From: Zhengitettix transpicula
Lineage: Eukaryota; Arthropoda; Insecta; Orthoptera; Tetrigidae
NCBI GenBank assembly: GCA_037074705.1
Contig: CM073591.1
Location: 63,909,397-63,973,396 of the forward strand
Length of the DNA stretch: 64,000 nucleotides
Reading direction: 5' to 3'
Part shown: one piece after another, positions 51,426 to 61,675 of the stretch
Layout of the letters: the number at the start of each line of letters is the position of its first letter
How positions within the stretch are numbered: position 1 is the stretch's first letter
Program-made: the position numbers and the translations under genes
Notes under the pieces: generated by a model
What the model saw: the letters and a program-made list of their open reading frames with translations, nothing else
Database searches by the model: none
What the model was told of the DNA's origin: nothing

Positions 51426-52723
51426 TTATATTATGATTATCCATGATAATTTTTTTGATATGTATTTACATAATTGTATTGCATATTTTTATATTTTTAT
51501 ACATTGTTTTCTTTAAATTTTTGGTGATCCATAATACCAAATTTGTAGTTAACTTGTAGAATTCATCAATACCAAATTTGTTATTCTATACACCTGAAAA
51601 AGTTATAAAAAAAACAAAATGTTATGTTATTTTATATTAAATAGTTTCTGGCATGTTGATTCAACTGATGTCAGATAAATATAAGTATTAAATATAATTT
51701 AACTACATGAAGCCCTCCGTGAGATATAAGTTTTGCAAGCCTGTCAATAAACAAAATGACTTAAGATGGCTACTGTTTAATTAGACAATATTTTCACCAT
51801 ATTACCAATAAATACCACAAATGAAACTTTGAAAATTTTTAACATTGAAAGTGTTTTTTGAATTCATAATACATGTTAAGTAAAATATTAGCCATAAGCT
51901 TTGGGGACAATAAAATAATTCAATCTTATTTATTTCACATCTGCAATCATATAGGATAATGTTGAAACTAAACGGATACTATATATATAAACAAAATTTT
52001 TCTTTGTTGTATGTGAACATTATGGAAACAGCTCATCAAACTGAGCTAATGAGCTTCAGTAAAACTAATTCCTCTTTTTAAACAAATGTTAACATTTGAT
52101 CATAATATTTTATTTTATTTTTAATTGTAAAAGAAAATCCAACCAAGACTTGAGGGTGCTCAAACAAGCAGTAAGATTCAACATTCCTCTCTCTTTAGTA
52201 CATAAGAACAACCTATATGAACTTATGAATATAAAATTTGCCAAAATTTCAATAGTTTGGTTTCAAATTCGTTACATTGTTATGATTTTGTACAATTGTT
52301 ACCATCATAGCTGTTATTATAAAACATTGCACATACAGATTGTTATTCCTGGAATATAAGCATAGATACCATCCTTATTACTGGGCATTCAAATGTAATC
52401 CCTGATTCCAAGATAAAATAATTGATTCTACCATTATAAAACACTAGTAAACTGGAAATTGCTCTGATCAGGCTATAAAGTTAGATGATCATAGAGGTAT
52501 TATCAAATGAAAATGGTGAAGACAGAATTTGAAACATAGTGTTCCAATGATAACCTTGCTGGGTTTTTTACCAATATTTGTCAATTAATTCGTTAAGACA
52601 GAGAAGTGTAAAGTTTATTGGTACTTTATGAATTAGTTGCTAGATCAATTTTTGAGAGCATAATTGTCTAAAAACTGTATACATACAACAAAAGAAGTTT
52701 AGTTTGCCTTTCTCCAGTTCAAT
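51426..52723. other. AT-rich DNA downstream of the mutarotase-like gene
   Basis: No supported gene; a short ATACCAAATTTGT repeat occurs twice near 51530-51585. The plus frame at 52096-52359 matches nothing I know. Confidence 0.4.
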
Positions 52724-52729
52724 TTTATT
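52724..52729 (-). terminator. Poly(A) signal AATAAA of the mutarotase-like gene
   Basis: AATAAA on the minus strand, about 90 bases past the stop codon at 52818-52820. It implies a short 3' UTR. Confidence 0.55.
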
Positions 52730-52817
52730 TGTCAAATGTTTCACATTTTATATACATATTCTCATCTAAATGATGTGGCTAATATGAATGCAAAAATGGT
52801 ATTATTTCCACATTTGA

Positions 52818-53045
52818 TTATATGACTTGTAATAAACTTCCTGTAATCTGAGATTGAATGTTCTCAACTGCATTTATTGCTCTTTGAGTTATTTCTGCCA
52901 AAGCTTCTAAGGCAGCTGCTATTGCTTCTGCATCAAGTCTTTCCTTTTCTAATTGTTTCTTAGTCTTCTTTATTGAAAAAAAGTGGTATATTGTATAATA
53001 TTTGTATGTATCCCCTGGCATCAGAATGCAGTTTTCAAAATTTTT
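52818..53045 (-). CDS. Mutarotase-like exon D (last exon) with helical tail
   Basis: Acceptor ATTTTTTTCAG, phase 0. Begins KNFENCILMPGDTYKYYTIY, matching the final strands of the fold (LRPGE.Y.H.T.Y.F). After HFFSIKK the protein continues for about 48 residues as an acidic, Ala-rich amphipathic helix (KERLDAEAIAAALEALAEIT then QRAINAVENIQSQI), which family members normally lack. Stop TAA at 52820-52818, then a poly(A) signal. Confidence 0.7.
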   Translation of the reverse strand, partial: KNFENCILMPGDTYKYYTIYHFFSIKKTKKQLEKERLDAEAIAAALEALAEITQRAINAVENIQSQITGSLLQVI

Positions 53046-56000
53046 CTGAAAAAAATATGATTAAACTGGTTGATAACATTTTCTGCTAAGAGAATACATT
53101 TTATTTGCTCTGTACTTAAGAATAAATGAATCGTCTTTCAAAAATGATAAATACAGGTAATATATGTACTGTAATGTAAAATAGAATAGTAATAGTCAAA
53201 TATACTTCCATTGTAGTCTAAAATATATGATTTAATGCCTTGGGGTTTTATAAACTGGAAGGTAAGAAAAAACACAGAAACCAAATTAACTAGACAATTA
53301 AAATTGTGTATGAAAAAGGTATAATTAAAATTTTCAAGGCTATTATGACTATTTATTGGCAGGTTTCAGTTACAAGTATAGGTTCTCACAATGAGAGAAA
53401 GGCAATAATTTGGTTAAAGCAGAGATAAAATTGACCTAAAAAATTCCTAGCTGTCTACAACTGAGAACACAACTTTAATATTCTTGTAAATCAATTTCAC
53501 ATTCTTAATCTTATAATTTATTATATATCTCCATATTATGCAAGTTTAAATTAGTGTTTGAAAAACTTATATTATTGGCTCAGTTTGAGAGGAAAAGAGA
53601 GAGAAAATTGAGAGCAGGTGGTGCCAAGGATTTTAAACAATGTCTGTATGTCAAATCAACCAATGATTGAGTCCTTAGGGTTAATTACAGTCCAAATACA
53701 GTTATAGATTAGACAAGGAACACTCTTATAACATCATAACTGCCAATCTGCTCAACAATAATAAAAACTCACTATTGTAATATTCAAAGACACCTTAAAT
53801 CAACACTCTATTTTCCTCTCTATTCCTCTCAAACTGAACCAATAGTATAAGTTTTTCATATCATATCCTCAACCACTATTTCATGGTAATATTCTTCTCC
53901 ATAATATAAAATTAAATGCACCTACCTGCCCCGCTATTCAAGCTCCGCTGATGGGTGCCAATATATGTAATAAACTCTTAATATTAACTCAAATTTCTTT
54001 CCAGCCTGGCTACACCACCTGTTTTTTTAAGATAATTCAGCAGCTTCTATCCCTCTTCCCTATCCAAATGAGTTAAATATCTGAAAGATATGTATTTAAA
54101 CAAACCACATTAGGAGCATTTGGAAACCACTGAGGTGCCAACCACATTCCATCATTTTCGAAATATAAACTTTCATCTTTTCCACATAAGTCATCAATTC
54201 CATGTTTAACATTTGATTTTTGTACTGATGTCATAATAGATTCATTTCCTCCTGAAATATTGGTACTTTTTTCTGATTCTCCATTCATTCTCTTTGAAAT
54301 ACTTCCTTTTCTTATCTCTTTACTTCCTGCTCTGGGTTTACCCTGAAAACCATAAATATATAATTAGTCAAAGGATTAATTTTTTGCTGTTATTCTCTTA
54401 ATTTATTTTAAAAATTTCAAAGTATCTGAAGGACTTCAATATGTAGGAATATGTGTGCTATATCAAATTCAAGCAAACACAGTGTCATTTAGTGTATACC
54501 AATATACATTGATAATTAATTCACTGAAAATGTAAATAAGAGAACAAGTCCTTAGAAGAGACTGTGGTGGATGCAGATTCACAGCCCTGTTCCATTACTT
54601 CCACAATTTCAGTTCCTAGCACTGATCCACATATTGTGGCAAGGAGTGCTGAAGCCCCAATTCTTGAGTCTGTCTCAGCCCCCTCAGCTGATTTGTCAAA
54701 CAATCCATATAGCTGGAGAGGTTTACGAAGTCCTGCCAGATGCGCAGTAAAAGAAGCGGGAAGGTGAAGGGAAGGATTGTAGTTCAGTGGGAACCCCATC
54801 TTGAAGCAACTCCACTATCATTCTTAAAAAGATTCATTATATTCTTATGAAGGGGATATACAGACAGCTGCAAATATTTTTATTACACCACAACTTTTAT
54901 GGATGAAATTTGTAGTGTACCACATATCCTGAACTGAACACAATATATTTCTTTGTGTCAATATTTTCAGAATAGTTTTTTGCTACCAAGTTGCCGAATG
55001 ATGAACTGAGCTCCTACCTGCCCCCTCTATGCATGGACCACATTGACATGTCATGCTACACATCTCGAGTTGTATGTTACACTCGTCACCAAGGCTGAAA
55101 CCCATTACTCAGCGATTCAGCCCAAATTTAACAGACTTATGTTGGAGTGCACCTATGACCAGCCAAGTATTAATTAAGAATTGAAATTTTGTGGCAATGT
55201 TGTGGAATCATCAGTAGATGTTGTTGTTGGGTTTTCAATTCCTTGGATCAGTTTTTGAAAAAATAAGGTTGAGAATAGAGGAACAGATATGACAGATGAG
55301 AACATGTCAAACATGAAGATATAGCAATGAAAATTACAAAACAAGAGAAATAGAAAAGATGAAACCAGAAGGTGTAAAGAGAATTAGAAACCAACATTTC
55401 AACCCATATACTTACCATATATTCAAAAATTATCCAAAAAATATCTGCACACATTGCAGCACGATAAAATTATCAACAATTTTCATCTCCCATAACAGCC
55501 TCCAGAGAAAAATTTCTACAAAACCTCACATAGACAAAAACAATAGAATATACATTGTCTACTCTGTTCCTTGTAAATGAGAAGAAACTATGTATGTAAA
55601 ACCCATAGTAAGATATTTGTGAGGATGGAAGAACACATTAATAATATTAAATGAGGAGAAATTTCCAAATCCAAAATAGCAGAACATGCTTAGCAAACTG
55701 CCACAGATTTTAATTCAAAAATACATCCATACTCTGCAGCAAACCTAACACTTCAAAAACAAACTAAAAGTAGCCATATTCATCAAAACATATAAAGCTG
55801 TCTCCCAACCGAGTATTCATATTCCCGACATATGGAAGTCTCTACTTTGCAGTAATACAGGAAAGTCATTACAATAGTCTGAATGGACCACTTCCTTGAG
55901 TTGACATTGCCCATTCACCTCCAGTCCATCTGCCCACTCCTTCCTACTATATAAAACTGATATTAAAATCTTAAACATTCACCTGTAGAAAGCTGGTCTG

Positions 56001-59000
56001 AATCAAGTACGTCCAAACCCATAAGATTGTAGGCACTCTCATGTCTATGCAGTGAATGCCTTCTACCCTGTAGAATAATAGTTTGTTTACTGTTCAAAAA
56101 TTTGCTTCTAATTCTATTTACTACACCATCTGGTTTCATCTTTTCTATTTCTCTTGTTTCGAAATTCTCAATGCTATATCTTCATCTTTGACCTGATCTC
56201 GTCCATCGTATCTGTTCCTCTATTATTAACCTTATTTTTTCAAAAACCAATCTAGGCAAAGGAAAAACCTGACATCATCTATTAATCAAGTATTTGACAT
56301 AGTAACTGGATCAAGTAGCACAAAATTCATAGAAACATTGCTCATTATACCCGACCTAGCAGCTTTTTCTCCCTATGAACATGTGATGCAACTCCAAACT
56401 GACCAAGCACAATTGAGCATTACAATTGGGAACAATGCATTTTATGCCATGCATTTTTTTTGTGTGTCCGGTATAATATAATTACTAATAAAATCAGCTG
56501 GAGCTCTGGCTCCATCATTCAAAGGGAGCTATTGAGGACATAATACACTAGCTCACAGTGGTTTCTTTGACACATTGTGGTCCTAAGTGTGGAGCAACAT
56601 TGACCGTGTGGCAAAAAACATTCACAAGATTCTATGCACATTAAATGTGAATAACAGTAACATTTGAAAGGAGTAATGGTTTTTATTGAAATTGGCAGAT
56701 AATGCAAGGTAGGAGAAAGTTTAAGAAAGAAATACAAGGAAAGAAGTATCCAATTTTAATAACAAGTAAAGAAATCAAGGGAAATTTATCTCATAATTTT
56801 AGGAATGTAGGAGAGGAAGTCACCAATCAAAAAATATTTATAAGTAACAAATACTGTGGTTTAGGTTGAAGTAAGACAGAGGGCTACATTATACCAGTCT
56901 TAAATTATGAAAAATATATATATTTTTTTGGTTTTCATTAGAAAGATTTCTATTGGGTTAAAGCATTTCTTATATATTCTAGCTCTTCATTCTTTCACCA
57001 TCATCATTTTCGGATGCTGTCAGAGCATTTACATGTATGGTTTTTGTATGATTATTTTTGTTTTTATCATAGTAAAATATCATACAACAAAATACTGCCT
57101 TTATGTTAAGAAAGATCAATTACTCAACATTAATGATAATGTGGAACGTATCATTTAATTGTATTTAAGTAATTCAAAATGAAAAGAGAAAAGTTATGAG
57201 TGGATCTGATTATTAAACCAAGAGTTTTCTATCAGCTTTCATTTGCTGAACCACCACAATTCTTCTCTCTCATTTGCAGTCTTGCCTTTTTAGGTCTGGA
57301 ATGTCTTGCTTCTTTACGATGAGGAAGATACCTCCCAGTATAGAAATGGACAGTTGGTTGATCAGAGTGAATTTCTAACACTCGTCCTGTTGGTGGATGT
57401 TCTATTCTTCACTCAAAAAAATTAAATAAATACAATTATTAATTTATTTCCAGACAGTCATTGAGCAAGTAGTTATATTTCACTGTCATAATATTCTCCT
57501 TATTACAGAGTTTTGTATAATTTATCTTGTCTATATTCTACATACATAATAATGATATATAAATTATTTATTTTTATTAATCCATTTCCATCTGTGGACA
57601 TAAGTCAGTACAAAGATACAGGATATGACATATTGGCTTAAATAGAAGAAAATAAAATTACAAAAACAAACTAGACGTCAAGAAGTTACTATCTATATAA
57701 TGAGATTACAAACTAGACATATTAATTTAAATTTGGGTCATGAATAAATAATAATAATACAAACTATAGTACATCAAGTACAAACTTTTTTTTTTGCCAA
57801 TTACTGTCCATACAACTAGCTTTTTACCAGGAGCGATCTGAGCTCAACACTTTCCTTGGCAGTTTATTATTTTATTATAGAGATTGATCTACAGCTGACC
57901 AGCACACTGGATGTGGTTATTCTCAAGAAAGAAGATATTGCCTCTCTAAATATTTAAACAACTTCTTCCTGAATGGTAACACCAAACTTCAATTTCAGGT
58001 AAGCTACCCACATTCTCTCTTTCCTTTCTATACCAATTATTTTGTCATCACATCTTTACTTGAATATATATAGAGAGGGGAGAGAAAGAAATTGGTGAAT
58101 AGGAAGAAGTGGGAATGGGACAGATAAGCAGCAGCTGCCTTAACGTAAATCAATAATTGGTGTTACCAGGCTGTGAGTTACGGGTATGTGTATTAGCAGA
58201 TATTGGAAATAGTTGCCTATGCATATTGGCCCAGTTGATGATTTGGTAAATCATATGGGAGGAGAAGCAAGTGATATTTTTCTTAGAACACTTCTCATTT
58301 TAATTTACCATTCTTCTACCTACATCTCTATGTCTTGATGGCAACTTTTCTGATCATAGAGATCTTGTATGTATTATTCCCATACTCTTAGACCTTTAAG
58401 TACCATGAAGTTTTGTTCCATGCTTTCTAATGCATCAGATCATACATAATTTAATATTTTTGGCCTTTTCCCTTTATTTCCCCATTTCACCCATAATTAA
58501 TTTTCAGGTTACTCTGAATTTATTGATAGAATTTTTGTATCATTGTTAACCAAAATATTGGCAGTCTCATGACTATGAAAAATATTTTATTATATTTTTA
58601 ACATAGTTTTCAAACTATGCTCAATTTTTTTTGTCTGCAGAAAGAGTGAATTTTTTTTTCTTTTGATACTTATTTCCATAATACAACTTTCTCTTATGAA
58701 AACATTTTTAAAAAGTATGCAATGTTAAAACAATGTGGATATGTGATGTGGAATGCATTACATTTTGTATTTAGACTTGAGCTCTAATTAATACTACTCA
58801 AATAATATATAATTTAAATGCTATTCTGAACATATTATTTATATGTGAAAAAATAGATCTATTTAATACCTTCCAACATAAAAGAGACTGGCTGGAGGCA
58901 TTGCATTCACACAGAAGGAGTTGTCAAATCCCACTCGCTTTGTTTTTTGAAATGTAGAACTCAGTTGTGTTGGAACTCTGAAGTCCATTATGGTTCCTCG

Positions 59001-59017
59001 GACATTTCCCAAAACAC
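52818..59017 (-). CDS. Galactose mutarotase (aldose 1-epimerase)-like gene, 3' half, four exons
   Basis: Family role: galactose mutarotase interconverts alpha- and beta-anomers of aldoses in the cytosol, feeding the Leloir pathway. Four minus-strand exons (59017-58870, 57406-57332, 54331-54109, 53045-52818) join in compatible phases and give, in order, the C-terminal beta-sandwich landmarks GNVRGTIMDFRVP, GFDNSFCVN, RIEHPPTGRVLEIHS, HFYTG, DGMWLAPQWFPNAPN and CILMPGDTYKYYTIY. Family members usually have G(Y/F)DHNF, QFYTG, GFCLETQ.(F/W)PDA.N and LRPGE.Y.H.T. The catalytic Glu of LETQ is Ala here and the Gln before FYTG is His, so catalysis is doubtful. A roughly 50-residue Ser/Lys/Asn-rich insert and a 48-residue Ala-rich helical tail are unusual. 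N-terminal exons, with the conserved His motifs, are not in the window and would lie beyond 64000. Confidence 0.75.
53560..53857. mobile_element. Hairpin MITE in the last intron
   Basis: Inverted arms of about 40 bases: GAAAAACTTATATTATTGGC on the left, and the right end (reverse-complemented) GAAAAACTTATACTATTGGT, both continuing TCAGTTTGAGAGGAA. The 298-base unit sits between exons D and C of the mutarotase-like gene and has no coding capacity. Confidence 0.65.
54109..54331 (-). CDS. Mutarotase-like exon C with lineage insert
   Basis: Using the acceptor AAACCCAG just before 54331 keeps phase with exon B. An alternative acceptor at 54343-54345 (GGTTTTCAG) would give a phase-0 start at 54342 and add GKPR. 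The exon encodes a hydrophilic stretch (EIRKGSISKRMNGESEKSTN and so on), then GKDESLYFENDGMWLAPQWF and PNAPN. The donor is AAT|GTGG (54109) or GTG|GTTT (54106), both phase 0. Family alignment puts Ala where the catalytic Glu belongs (GMWLAPQ against GFCLETQ). Confidence 0.65.
54521..54799 (-). other. Open frame of 92 codons in an intron, unknown
   Basis: A GC-richer island in the intron between exons B and C. The minus frame starts MGFPLNYNPSLHLPASFTAH and reads through SRIGASALLATICGSVLG to a stop at a splice-acceptor-like TTTACATTTTCAG. The plus strand is open for 67 codons as well. The composition is unlike the surrounding intron, so it is either an old repeat or an alternative exon. No known domain recognised and no clean splice pair. 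Confidence 0.3.
54800..55249. other. Intronic DNA, nothing recognised
   Basis: No defined repeat; runs up to the Penelope-like fragment. Confidence 0.35.
55250..55881 (+). mobile_element. Penelope-like element fragment (C-terminus with GIY-YIG domain)
   Basis: The plus strand encodes the region before the endonuclease (NQHFNPYTYHIFKNYPKN, then HNSLQRKISTKPHIDKNN), then RIYIVYSVPCK, the IY.(I/L)PC start of the GIY-YIG domain. After stops and a frameshift comes EEHINNIK, then GEISKSKIAEHA near 55640-55690, the EH...(S).(I/V)AEH motif. It ends QPSIHIPDIWKSLLCSNTG. The order is that of Penelope-like retroelement C-termini. It lies in the intron between exons B and C and is antisense to the host gene. 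Confidence 0.7.
56100..56248 (-). mobile_element. Inverted partial copy of the Penelope-like fragment
   Basis: The reverse complement (TTTTTGAAAAAATAAGGTTA, then AATAGAGGAACAGATACGAT) matches 55251-55395 closely, including GAAATAGAAAAGATGAAACC. Similarity ends after AGAATTAGAA in both. The two copies are tail to tail across about 700 bases, an arrangement Penelope-like elements are known to form. Confidence 0.6.
56249..57331. other. Intronic DNA, nothing recognised
   Basis: AT-rich; the hydrophobic plus frame at 56907-57158 is a composition artefact. Confidence 0.35.
57332..57406 (-). CDS. Mutarotase-like exon B
   Basis: A 75-base exon. Acceptor GAGTGAAG joins exon A's AG to A, making Arg, and the reading runs VG-RIEHPPTGRVLEIHSDQP then TVHFYTG. 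Donor AG|GTATCT follows. The frame stays open another 35 codons past the donor, so a longer exon cannot be excluded, but that extension does not resemble the family. The residue before FYTG is His where the family has Gln. Confidence 0.7.
57974..58168. mobile_element. Short hairpin element in the intron between exons A and B
   Basis: TGGTAACACCAA (57974-57985) is inverted as TTGGTGTTACCA at 58157-58168, with partial pairing further in (CTCTCTTTCC... against ...GAGAGAAAGAAA). The 195-base unit is probably a small MITE. Confidence 0.45.
58169..58869. other. Intronic DNA, nothing recognised
   Basis: AT-rich, with T-tracts and no repeat or frame of note. Confidence 0.35.
58870..59017 (-). CDS. 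Mutarotase-like exon A
   Basis: Acceptor TATGGTTTCAG, then two bases completing a codon from the missing upstream exon. Encodes VLGNVRGTIMDFRVPTQLSS through RVGFDNSFCVNAMPPASLFY and VG, ending at donor AG|GTATTA with two bases left over. This corresponds to the family's (G.I.PV.GT..D.R.P) and (GYDHNF) region; the substrate-binding Asp (GFDNSF) is kept. Confidence 0.75.
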
Positions 59018-59239
59018 CTGAAACCATATTACTTTACTACTTAACTAACTTTAACACATGTGGACCTTCACACTCTTCATTTAGTTAATTTATTGTGATG
59101 TTTTTCATTTTTAAAGTGTGTTTTTTACTATATTTTGAGATTTTATGACTTATTTAAATACTGATTAAATATTTTATAACACTAAATGTAAAAATAACAA
59201 GACTTCTCATCAAATCAAACTATCCGAAACATTCTCATA

Positions 59240-59776
59240 ATATATAAAAATTTTGAATAAGAAAGATAGCCAATTCAGACAAAATCCAATATCCTACTGT
59301 CACTCATCCCCAAACATCTCAAGCCAAATTTTTTCTCATACTCCCTTATTACAAATTTTTTCATCACAAATTAACCAAATATTCAAAGAATATCAAATAT
59401 CCATCATTTACAGATCCACTAATTCCCTATCATACATGATTAAAACCACAAGAACCCACTTGACACCTACAGCAAATATTGTGTTGTTTAAAAAATCTCT
59501 TGCTCGAATTGTGATTCCTGCTTCATAGGGCAAACACAGCATTCCCTTAATGCATGTATCAAGGAACATATATCTAATATCAAACTTCCCATTGATAAAT
59601 AATCTGTAATATCCAAACATATAATCAATTCTAACCATACATTTGATTGACTAAATACTATAATTTTAGACATTGAAACCAGGTACAATTCCAGACTCGT
59701 TTCAGAGATACTTCACATTAAATCAATCATCACAGCTATTAATGTACAATCAGACATAATGAAACTCAATAAATAA
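59240..59776 (+). mobile_element. Penelope-like element fragment (GIY-YIG endonuclease)
   Basis: After INQIFKEYQISIIYRSTNSL (pre-endonuclease region), a frameshift leads to KISCSNCDSCFIGQTQHSLN then ACIKEHISNIK, the GIY-YIG core with the IGQT motif and its Cys pair. KHIINSNHTFD, ETRYNSRLVSEILHIKS and INVQSDIMKLNK follow to a stop at 59776. Only three stop codons interrupt the endonuclease frame. The fragment is upstream of exon A and antisense to the host gene. It is a different lineage from the 55.3 kb fragment. Confidence 0.75.
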
Positions 59777-60198
59777 ATATAATTTATGTTTAAATATTTG
59801 TGTGTGTGTGTTGTAATTTATTAAGGTGTTTATAGTATTATAGTACAAGCTAATGAGGAAGGCAGGTTGCCAGGCAACGGAATTTTGTTTTGAAAACATT
59901 TTACCTTTGAAGAGAGGGGAAATGGCAAATTGTAATTGATTTCATATAATGGAATTTATCTAAAGTGTTGAATAAATAAAGTAAATACAGAACGTCTCTG
60001 ACAGGCTAAATGGGTATTCTTGTTCTGTTTAAATATTAATGATAAATTAAAACGATAATTTCCGTTTTCAATCATTAAAGTTTCTCATTGTTGTGCTCAC
60101 CGGCGGGAGTGGTCTGAAAAGAATGTAACATGCCAATAGGACAATCTTTATGTTATTGGAATGAAAATAACACGCCTGTTATGAAAATTAATAATAAG
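59777..60198. other. Unassigned DNA
   Basis: A short GT repeat follows the Penelope-like fragment (about 59802-59812); nothing else is recognised. Confidence 0.35.
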
Positions 60199-60576
60199 TA
60201 TTGTGTTTGCTTTGGTCGGTGGCCTTTGTTGTTTTTGTAGTCCGCACCGCCGACATTGTTGCGTTGCGTAGCGTCGCGTTTTTGGCGAACGCGCACTTGT
60301 AAGTCATTCTCCGGTAGGAACTCGCGACAGCAGGATTTCGAGCCAGGCTTGCAAAGTGTAAGCGAGATCAATGAGGTATTCGTTTTGGAAGTGTCACGTC
60401 AGTTAAAGCCACGTCCTGAGAATACTGTAAGGTTACTTTCACACTATCGGTTTTTCTTTCAGATTCTCACAGACGACGAAAATCCGGACCGGAAACACGT
60501 TAAAATTCTTCTGGTGAAAATCCGGAAGGCAACAGCTCATGCTCTCAGTTGGAGGTTGACAGTTGTGCTGCTATAA
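60199..60576 (+). other. CpG-rich island with candidate splice sites
   Basis: A CpG-rich segment (60241-60298) is preceded by TTTGTTGTTTTTGTAG and followed by the strong donor GTAAGT at 60299. A second acceptor, GGTTTTTCTTTCAG, ends at 60462 and a GTGAAA donor could follow at 60514. The two candidate exons join without a stop, but the product (about 36 residues) is unrecognised. It could be the 5' end of an unknown rightward gene or transcript, or old repeat sequence. The minus strand also has an ATG in good context (ACAATGTCGGCG) here. Confidence 0.3.
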
Positions 60577-60600
60577 TAATTCGTAAACAATTGAAAAAAT

Positions 60601-60825
60601 TACGTCTGTCCATTAATTAATAATAAAGATAGTCACATACAAACAAAATAAGTGATAATATAAATCCCACACAACGTTTCTGGGATCCTTGTCTACAGGT
60701 GCTAAGAAGACTAGGGCGTCAAAACTGCACTTGTCAGTTGACAAAACTCAAAAGGTTGTGTCGTATTTATATTATCACTTTTTTGTCTGACTATCTTTGT
60801 TATTCATTATTTTCAATCAGACGTA
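60601..60825. mobile_element. Hairpin MITE, copy 2
   Basis: Both ends are TACGTCTG in inverted orientation. Arms continue AATAATAAAGATAGTCA..ACA and AAGTGATAATATAAAT. The interior shares GTTTCTGG, CCTTGT and CAGGTGCTAA with copy 1 (38933-39186). This copy is the more complete of the two and defines the family ends. Confidence 0.7.
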
Positions 60826-61320
60826 AATTTTTTTATTTTAAAATAAAGATGTATTAATGTAACACTGATTAACTGGAGGACTGATTCAGAACCATTTACA
60901 TTTTAACAATGATCATACATATAATTTTTTATACATAAAATTATATTTTTAATAGCATTTAATATCAATTTTGAAAATGAATTACTTTCTCATTCAAATT
61001 TAACTACTGATTCAAAACATTGCGGTTAATTACTAAAATTAACAATTTAACAATTATCAGCCTTTTAATATAAATTTTAAATTCGTGAAGAAAAATCACA
61101 AATTATTGCATTATGTTTATATAATGGTCACCAAACCCGACGAAAATATCATCCTAACAATGAAAGGAGGAATTATTTCATACATTACTTACGAATTTGG
61201 GGAAAGATGTAAAAATTATTTTCGAATATCCATTGACTCACTTGACGAATTCGTTAAAAATTTTAAGGGTACTCTTGAAGGGCCAAACACTTTAGGAATT
61301 ATAACCAACCGACATTAAGG
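60826..61320. other. AT-rich DNA, one unrecognised frame
   Basis: The plus frame at 61085-61318 (77 codons, beginning MKKNHKLLHYVYIMVTKPDE) has an ordinary amino-acid mix but matches nothing I can name. There is no splice or promoter evidence. Confidence 0.3.
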
Positions 61321-61675
61321 TAAATATAAATATGTGCTATGTTTATGTGCGGAGAATTAAAACATATGCTTCGTCCCACCACAGCTGACTCAAGTACATC
61401 ATTGTTTTCAGAGAAATATTGTTGTTTTTTCACGTCGCCAGACAGTGTGAAAGGGTTCATAAGCTTCTTCAGTCCGTTTTTTACCCGGGAGAAAAACAGA
61501 TAGCGTGAAATGACCCTAAATGTCTCATGTCTCGAAATTAATAAAACTATGGGTTTGAACTAAAGTTTTGGTTTTTTTAATAAAAATAAAATAAAAAAAA
61601 TATCTGGCGCCCCTTTAAATATTTCACCAACGAGAACTTCATGAGGACTGAGCAAATAGCCAAACTTTGAGGCTA
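61321..61675 (+). mobile_element. LTR retrotransposon 5' end remnant with primer binding site
   Basis: TGGCGCCCC at 61605-61613 is a tRNA-Lys-type primer binding site start, preceded by an A-rich LTR-end-like tract and followed by a leader that resembles 35447-35512. A possible poly(A) signal (AATAAAAC) lies at about 61539. The mariner element at 61676 cuts the leader. The LTR start is not defined. Confidence 0.35.

Noticed and set aside
54564..54767. 67-codon plus frame
   Set aside because: It overlaps the minus-strand open frame in the same GC-richer island; nothing favours it as coding.
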